A stretch of DNA of 30,632 nt from Fidelibacterota bacterium TMED108. GTDB taxonomy: Bacteria > Fidelibacterota > Marinisomatia > Marinisomatales > TCS55. The notes under the pieces were generated by a model. That model did no database searches, was not told where the DNA came from, and saw only the letters and a list, made by a program, of their open reading frames with translations. Below, piece by piece: positions 26,567 through 30,632 of this stretch. Where the stretch lies: NCBI GenBank assembly GCA_002172545.1, contig NHFJ01000007.1, positions 68,343-98,974 on the forward strand, read 5' to 3'. A program made the position numbers and the translations under genes. Within the stretch, counting starts at the first letter, position 1. The number at the start of each line of letters is the position of its first letter.

Positions 26567-27498
26567 TGAAAAAAATAATAATACTTTTTATGTTATTTAT
26601 GTCCATGAGTTTGTCAGTAGCTCAAAAGCAGGGATCGTATGCTGGAGGGTTTTTACGAATGGGAACATCTGCAAGAGCCGTTGCAATGGGTAGTTCTTTT
26701 ACCGCAGAAATAGATAAAGGTTTTGCGGCATACCATAATCCTGCTACTCTTACACATTTAAAAAAATCTCATGTTGGGTTTAGCAATCATTTTTTAATGC
26801 TAGATAGGCAGTTAATGACAGTAAATATTTCTATGCCCTTACCTCCATCAGCTGCGATTGGGGTTTCGTGGATCGGAGCAGGAGTTGATAATATTGATGG
26901 AAGAAGCATGGCTGGCGAACATACCAAGAATTTATCAACATCTGAAAATGCATATATGCTTTCTTTCGCTCAAACAATGTTGCCATGGCTATCTATAGGA
27001 TTAAATGTTAAGGTTTTGCGCCATCAGCTGCCTGTGAATTCTATGGACCTTACTGGCAAGGGGGTAGGTATGGATTTTGGTATTTTTATTAAAACTAAAT
27101 CTGGAGCAAACTACGGTATCATGGTTCAAGATTTAAATTCAAGGTACCAATGGAAAACAGATAAAATTTTTGAAAGAGGAAAAGTATATATTGAGCAATT
27201 CCCAACTATGTACAGATTTGGATCAACTTTTAATTACAGCAAAGCTTACATAACTACGGACGCAGGTATTGTTATGAGCGGAAGTAATTTAGTTGCTTAT
27301 ACTGCGCGTTTTGGTGTTGAATATAAATACTTAGAGCATTACTATCTTAGAGGGGGATTTGGAAACGGTCGTGTGGGTGTAGGGCTTGGCCTTGATTGGT
27401 CGTTATTTGAAGATATGGACAGTAGATTGGATTACGCCTTCACGCTTGAAGGAGCAGCTGGAATTTCACACGTATTTACGTATGCTTTCACGTTTTAA
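26566..27498 (+). CDS. porV: PorV-like outer-membrane barrel (PorV/PorQ family)
   Basis: A 310-residue protein with start ATG at 26566, overlapping the previous stop by one base (TAATG); an upstream in-frame GTG would spoil the signal peptide. Cleavage is predicted at SVA|QKQ (Gln20). The mature start GGFLRMGTSARAVAMGSSFTA and the AAYHNPATL segment are the signature of the PorV/PorQ (UPF0164-like) FadL-type barrels. The rest alternates strands and turns (LSIGLNVKVL, GKGVGMDFGIFI), ending in VFTYAFTF with a terminal Phe typical of outer-membrane barrels. PorV takes cargo from SprA and delivers it to the attachment complex. FCB genomes can hold several paralogues; the sprA operon context favours true PorV. 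Confidence 0.85.
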   Translation: MKKIIILFMLFMSMSLSVAQKQGSYAGGFLRMGTSARAVAMGSSFTAEIDKGFAAYHNPATLTHLKKSHVGFSNHFLMLDRQLMTVNISMPLPPSAAIGVSWIGAGVDNIDGRSMAGEHTKNLSTSENAYMLSFAQTMLPWLSIGLNVKVLRHQLPVNSMDLTGKGVGMDFGIFIKTKSGANYGIMVQDLNSRYQWKTDKIFERGKVYIEQFPTMYRFGSTFNYSKAYITTDAGIVMSGSNLVAYTARFGVEYKYLEHYYLRGGFGNGRVGVGLGLDWSLFEDMDSRLDYAFTLEGAAGISHVFTYAFTF

Positions 27499-28324
27499 GT
27501 TACCGATCTTATCCTTATTTCTTTCTGCAGGAATGAGTACAGGATTACAGTTTTTATCTATTCCATCATCAGCTAATGACCTTATTGTATTTCGATCCTC
27601 CTGGAGAAATCCTTCATTTTTAAATGCCCAAGGAAAGTTGCCCGAGCTATCTTTTGCCTATGGAAAATGGTTTGGAGAAACAGAGAATTTATCTTTTAAC
27701 TGGCAAGGGAAGATTCGATCAAATAATGCTGGTATTGCAATGAGGTATGTTGGCATTAATGATATGGAATTGAGAGGTAATACGCCTACTTCAGAACCCT
27801 TAGGTTATTATGGCGCTTATGGAGTTGCAACTAAAGCAATAACCAGTTTTTCAAAAGGGAATCTAAATTATGGATTTGCATTACAATTAATATCGATGCA
27901 GATCTATCAAGATGCTAGTACGGGCTTTGCAGCGGATTTAGGTATATCATGGCAAGTTAACGAAAAAATAAATTTAGCTGCCTCAGTTATAAATGCTGGA
28001 AAAATGAATGCTTTTAGAAACGAGAGACCTGTTCTTCCAGCTAGATTAAATGGCATTTTATCTTACAAAATAAATAGTACTGACATTTTTCTTTCTGTTG
28101 AAAAAAATGAACTGATCGAAGAACCGATCTATTCTATTGGTTCAGCTTTTAAGATAGATAATATTTTTTTTGGAGCAACGGCAATGATGAATGATAATTT
28201 AAAAATGATTTCTTCGGGTATTGGTATAAACCTGGGGTCTTATTCTTTTTCTTATGGATTTCAATTAGGAAATCAGGATATTGGGTTCCCTCAAATTATA
28301 GATATATCTTTTAGGCTGCCATGA
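27482..28324 (+). CDS. PorQ-like outer-membrane beta-barrel protein
   Basis: A 280-residue protein. The ATG at 27482 is chosen because it overlaps the porV end by 17 bases and opens with a short basic stretch and a hydrophobic signal; an upstream ATG at 27386 would run 96 bases further into porV. The first mature segment, LQFLSIPSSANDLIVFRSSWRNPSF, contains the Asn-Pro of the PorV/PorQ family, although the region is divergent. The remainder is barrel-like: NNAGIAMRYVG, NYGFALQLIS, INLAASVINAGK, SYSFSYGFQLG. PorQ belongs to the complex that anchors sorting-domain proteins at the surface in Bacteroidetes. The family match is weaker than for the neighbour; a general barrel partner of PorV is a fair reading. 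Confidence 0.75.
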   Translation: MLSRFKLPILSLFLSAGMSTGLQFLSIPSSANDLIVFRSSWRNPSFLNAQGKLPELSFAYGKWFGETENLSFNWQGKIRSNNAGIAMRYVGINDMELRGNTPTSEPLGYYGAYGVATKAITSFSKGNLNYGFALQLISMQIYQDASTGFAADLGISWQVNEKINLAASVINAGKMNAFRNERPVLPARLNGILSYKINSTDIFLSVEKNELIEEPIYSIGSAFKIDNIFFGATAMMNDNLKMISSGIGINLGSYSFSYGFQLGNQDIGFPQIIDISFRLP

Positions 28325-29172
28325 CAAACAACTTAATAAAATATAAACGTATTATATGGGCACTATCTATTGCAGTAGTTATCTTGATCTTAAGTAACTA
28401 TTCCGCATTAAGAAAATTAGATCTGATAATTCGAGCCCCTTTTGATAAAATTGAAGAAATTGAGGAACCTGTTTTCCAAGATAGCGTGGTTATTGATGAT
28501 AAAAAAAACGCAAATATAATAGTTCTTGTTATTGACGATTTTGGTTATAGAAATGACTCTATATCAGACGGTTTTCTAGATCTACCAGTTCCTATCACCT
28601 GTGCAGTTTTACCCGGCCACAATCAAAGTTCTCGTTTTGCTAAAAAAGCAATAAATGCCGGTAAAGAGGTCATTGTTCATATGCCAATGCAATCAGCGAT
28701 AACTTCTTCGGGAGAAGATGAATTCAAATTAAAAATAGGTATGACTAGCGAAGAAATTGAATGGCGCTTAAACGAAGCATTAAATGAAATACCTGAAGCT
28801 GTTGGAATTAACAACCACCAGGGGTCTAAAGCGACTACAGATGGTAAAGTGATGGCAGTAGTAGCATCTGTTTTAAAAAATAAAAATAAATTTTTTCTGG
28901 ATAGCAGAACTTCTTCAAAAACAGTTGGTGAAAATACGATGCGCTCTGCTGGCGTCCCAACGGCTAGAAGACATATTTTTTTAGATAATGATTTAAGTAT
29001 TGAAAATATATCAAAACAGCTTGATAAGCTAGTTACTGTAGCTGAGAAAAAAGGATTAGCAATAGGGATAGGACATGTTAAGGGCAATACATTAAAAGTT
29101 CTTGAGGAAGAAATACCCGCTTTAGTAGAGCAAGGTTTTGAATTTAAATTCCTCTCTCAGGTTGTAGATTGA
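28321..29172 (+). CDS. Divergent polysaccharide deacetylase (YibQ/DUF610 type)
   Basis: A 283-residue protein starting at an ATGA overlap with the PorQ-like gene. One membrane anchor lies near residues 10-30, with the rest presumably periplasmic. The catalytic domain (about 63-283) has the landmarks of the divergent polysaccharide deacetylase family: VLVIDDFGY (D72, D73), CAVLPGH, VIVHMPMQ (H120), GINNHQGSKAT (H166), FFLDSRTSSKT (D194), and the IFLDN and IGIGHVKGNTL segments. The fold is that of the NodB/CE4 group, but the metal site is arranged differently. In Proteobacteria YibQ sits beside the septal murein hydrolase activator EnvC, so a peptidoglycan or glycan role is plausible. Its substrate is unproven. 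Confidence 0.88.
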   Translation: MTNNLIKYKRIIWALSIAVVILILSNYSALRKLDLIIRAPFDKIEEIEEPVFQDSVVIDDKKNANIIVLVIDDFGYRNDSISDGFLDLPVPITCAVLPGHNQSSRFAKKAINAGKEVIVHMPMQSAITSSGEDEFKLKIGMTSEEIEWRLNEALNEIPEAVGINNHQGSKATTDGKVMAVVASVLKNKNKFFLDSRTSSKTVGENTMRSAGVPTARRHIFLDNDLSIENISKQLDKLVTVAEKKGLAIGIGHVKGNTLKVLEEEIPALVEQGFEFKFLSQVVD

Positions 29173-30632
29173 TACCGGTTAAATTTTTCAAATCTTTTTT
29201 TTATTTACTTTTGCTTGGGATCACGTTCGGGCAAGACACCTTAACAATCATGTCTTATAACACATTACGATTTAGTTCAAATGATGTTTCAAGAACACAG
29301 CATTTTGAAAAAGTAATTAATTATGTTAAGCCTGATATAGTGGCATTCCAAGAGATTGAAGATCGGGGTGGAATCGATCTTCTTTTAAATGAAGTATTTA
29401 ATAAAAATTCTCAAGACTATTCTTCGGGTCCATTGTCAAGCTCGAGAGATATGGAAAATGGAGTCATATATAATAATTCTAAATTAGACATGGTTTCCAA
29501 CAAATCGATTTCAACAGATTTGAGGGATATAAGTGGATTTAGTTTTACTATTAAAAATGCTGCTCAAAACGTATCATCCTTTACAGTATTTTCTGCACAT
29601 TTAAAGGCTAGTACTGGCTCAAGCAATGAAAATAGAAGATGGGAAGAGGCAAAGCGGTTACAATACTATATAGGTCAACAAGATAAAGATTTTCGATATA
29701 TTTTAGCAGGAGACTTAAATCTTTATGGTCCAAATGAGCGGGCATACAAGCTGCTTGTAGATAGTATGTCTGTTGATCTAGATGATCCTGTAGGGGATTG
29801 GTCAAGAGATGATAATTCAAATGTCTTAAAATATACGCAATCAACGCGAACAGATCAGATTGGGGATGGAGGTTCAACGGGAGGATTAGATGATAGATTT
29901 GATTTTATATTATTCTCAGATCATTTCACTAAAAACGATCCCAATCTTAAGTATCTTGAAGGCTCTTATAAAGTCATTGGAAATGATGGCAATCATTATA
30001 ATCGCTCAATAATTGATGGAGCCAATAATTCAGCGCCTGCTGAGATAATTCAATCCATTTATTATGCATCTGATCATTACCCGGTAATAGCTAAAATAGT
30101 ATATACTTCTAAGACCACTACAAGTCCAATTGCTCATGCGGGTGAGGATCAAAATGCTCAAATTGGAGAAACCATTATCCTGGATGGATCAAAGAGTTAT
30201 GACCCGAATGGATCTATCGTATCATACCAATGGAAGCAGTTATCAGGTCCAAATATCACTCTAGAAAATCCAAATAGTGCTAGCGCAAGCTTTACGGTTC
30301 CACAGGTTGATATTTCAACTACAATATCATTTAAACTTACCATTTTTGATAACGATGGAGAAACGGGGTCAGATCAAGTGAATATAATGATTCCGATAAC
30401 GAGCGGATTTACACCTTACCTTATTCAGCTTGCTTCAGATAAGGGTCTTGGGGATGATTGTTTTCCATCAAAATTCGCTGGACAAAAGTTAGATGTAACG
30501 GGTGTTATAACTGCAATAAGACCAGATGAGCAATATCCTAATTTTTTTATTCAAGATCCCTCAAGATTAGAATGGGCAGGTATTTTTGTATATGTTAAAA
30601 GCGGTTATAAGCCTCCTCCTGTTGGAAGTAAG
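29169..30632 (+). CDS. Secreted endonuclease/exonuclease/phosphatase-family protein with PKD domain (3' partial)
   Basis: The open frame runs to the window end without a stop (488 codons seen). TTG at 29169 overlaps the previous stop by four bases and begins a signal peptide cleaved at TFG|QDT (Gln22). Residues about 26-315 are an EEP-fold nuclease with every key residue: N31 (MSYN), E62 (FQEIED), D182 and N184 (LAGDLNLYG), D245 (RFDFIL), and D302-H303 (SDHYP). A PKD domain follows (about 319-407, with LDGSKSYDPNGSIVSYQW). After it, an OB-fold-like segment (VTGVITAI...NFFIQDPS...GIFVY) is cut by the window edge; the same segment accompanies extracellular nucleases such as ExeM. It likely degrades extracellular DNA. 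Whether a sorting domain ends the protein cannot be seen. Confidence 0.85.
   Translation, partial: MIPVKFFKSFFYLLLLGITFGQDTLTIMSYNTLRFSSNDVSRTQHFEKVINYVKPDIVAFQEIEDRGGIDLLLNEVFNKNSQDYSSGPLSSSRDMENGVIYNNSKLDMVSNKSISTDLRDISGFSFTIKNAAQNVSSFTVFSAHLKASTGSSNENRRWEEAKRLQYYIGQQDKDFRYILAGDLNLYGPNERAYKLLVDSMSVDLDDPVGDWSRDDNSNVLKYTQSTRTDQIGDGGSTGGLDDRFDFILFSDHFTKNDPNLKYLEGSYKVIGNDGNHYNRSIIDGANNSAPAEIIQSIYYASDHYPVIAKIVYTSKTTTSPIAHAGEDQNAQIGETIILDGSKSYDPNGSIVSYQWKQLSGPNITLENPNSASASFTVPQVDISTTISFKLTIFDNDGETGSDQVNIMIPITSGFTPYLIQLASDKGLGDDCFPSKFAGQKLDVTGVITAIRPDEQYPNFFIQDPSRLEWAGIFVYVKSGYKPPPVGSK

Noticed and set aside
27386..27481. N-terminal extension of the PorQ-like protein into the porV gene
   Set aside because: The extension would precede and spoil a clear signal sequence and overlaps conserved porV codons; ATG 27482 is better.
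28677..29087. 136-codon minus-strand open frame
   Set aside because: It lies wholly inside the conserved deacetylase gene and has no recognisable domain; the opposite frame carries all the family motifs.
29608..29877. 89-codon minus-strand open frame near the right end
   Set aside because: It is antisense to the EEP nuclease domain, whose catalytic residues fall in this stretch.
1..30632. CRISPR arrays, tRNA/rRNA genes, IS elements or phage genes
   Set aside because: No regularly spaced direct repeats, cloverleaf-forming intergenic segments, transposase/integrase motifs or terminal inverted repeats were seen; gaps between genes are too short for most of these.

Overview
The window looks like a chromosomal piece of a low-GC, probably marine, bacterium of the Fibrobacterota-Chlorobiota-Bacteroidota (FCB) superphylum. 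Candidatus Marinimicrobia (SAR406) is my best guess. The grounds are a complete SprA-type type IX secretion (T9SS) translocon gene, PorV/PorQ-like barrels, a FlgD-like C-terminal sorting-type domain, secreted TolB-propeller amidohydrolases and an M1 peptidase. The taxon is inferred from gene content only; no rRNA is present. Gene density is very high. No tRNA, IS element, prophage or CRISPR array was seen, and no gene-free stretch exceeds about 130 bases.

Left part (1-8.4 kb): a 5'-truncated M1-family zinc peptidase with a barrel-like C-terminal half; a secreted protein with a CsgG/TolB-N-like domain; then, on the minus strand, a hydroxyproline-type enolase-superfamily enzyme and a secreted dienelactone-hydrolase-like protein; then a large secreted TolB-propeller/amidohydrolase fusion. 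A strong hairpin lies between the converging genes near 3.03 kb.

Middle (8.4-16.8 kb): a SulP anion transporter with a STAS domain and a DUF3524 glycosyltransferase related to eukaryotic tRNA-queuosine mannosyltransferase, both on plus. These converge with a minus-strand pair, RNase R and a Tat-exported glycosylasparaginase-like Ntn hydrolase. A MATE/MOP-like membrane protein, a gamma-carbonic-anhydrase-like protein and RdgB follow on plus.

Right part (16.9-30.6 kb) is the most interesting. Eight consecutive plus-strand genes all overlap at their stop/start junctions: sprA, a glutaminyl-cyclase-like M28 protein, an unknown lipoprotein, a beta-propeller protein with a T9SS/FlgD-like C-terminal domain (PorZ-like architecture), PorV-like, PorQ-like, a YibQ-type divergent polysaccharide deacetylase, and a secreted endonuclease/exonuclease/phosphatase protein cut by the window end. 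I read this as a compact T9SS module: translocon, shuttle/attachment barrels, a candidate PorZ-like accessory protein, a pyroglutamate-forming enzyme and a possible cargo.

Six of the seven clear non-lipoprotein Sec signal peptides in the window place a glutamine directly after the predicted cleavage site. That fits the glutaminyl cyclase gene in the sprA operon and the 'Q-rule' known from Bacteroidetes.
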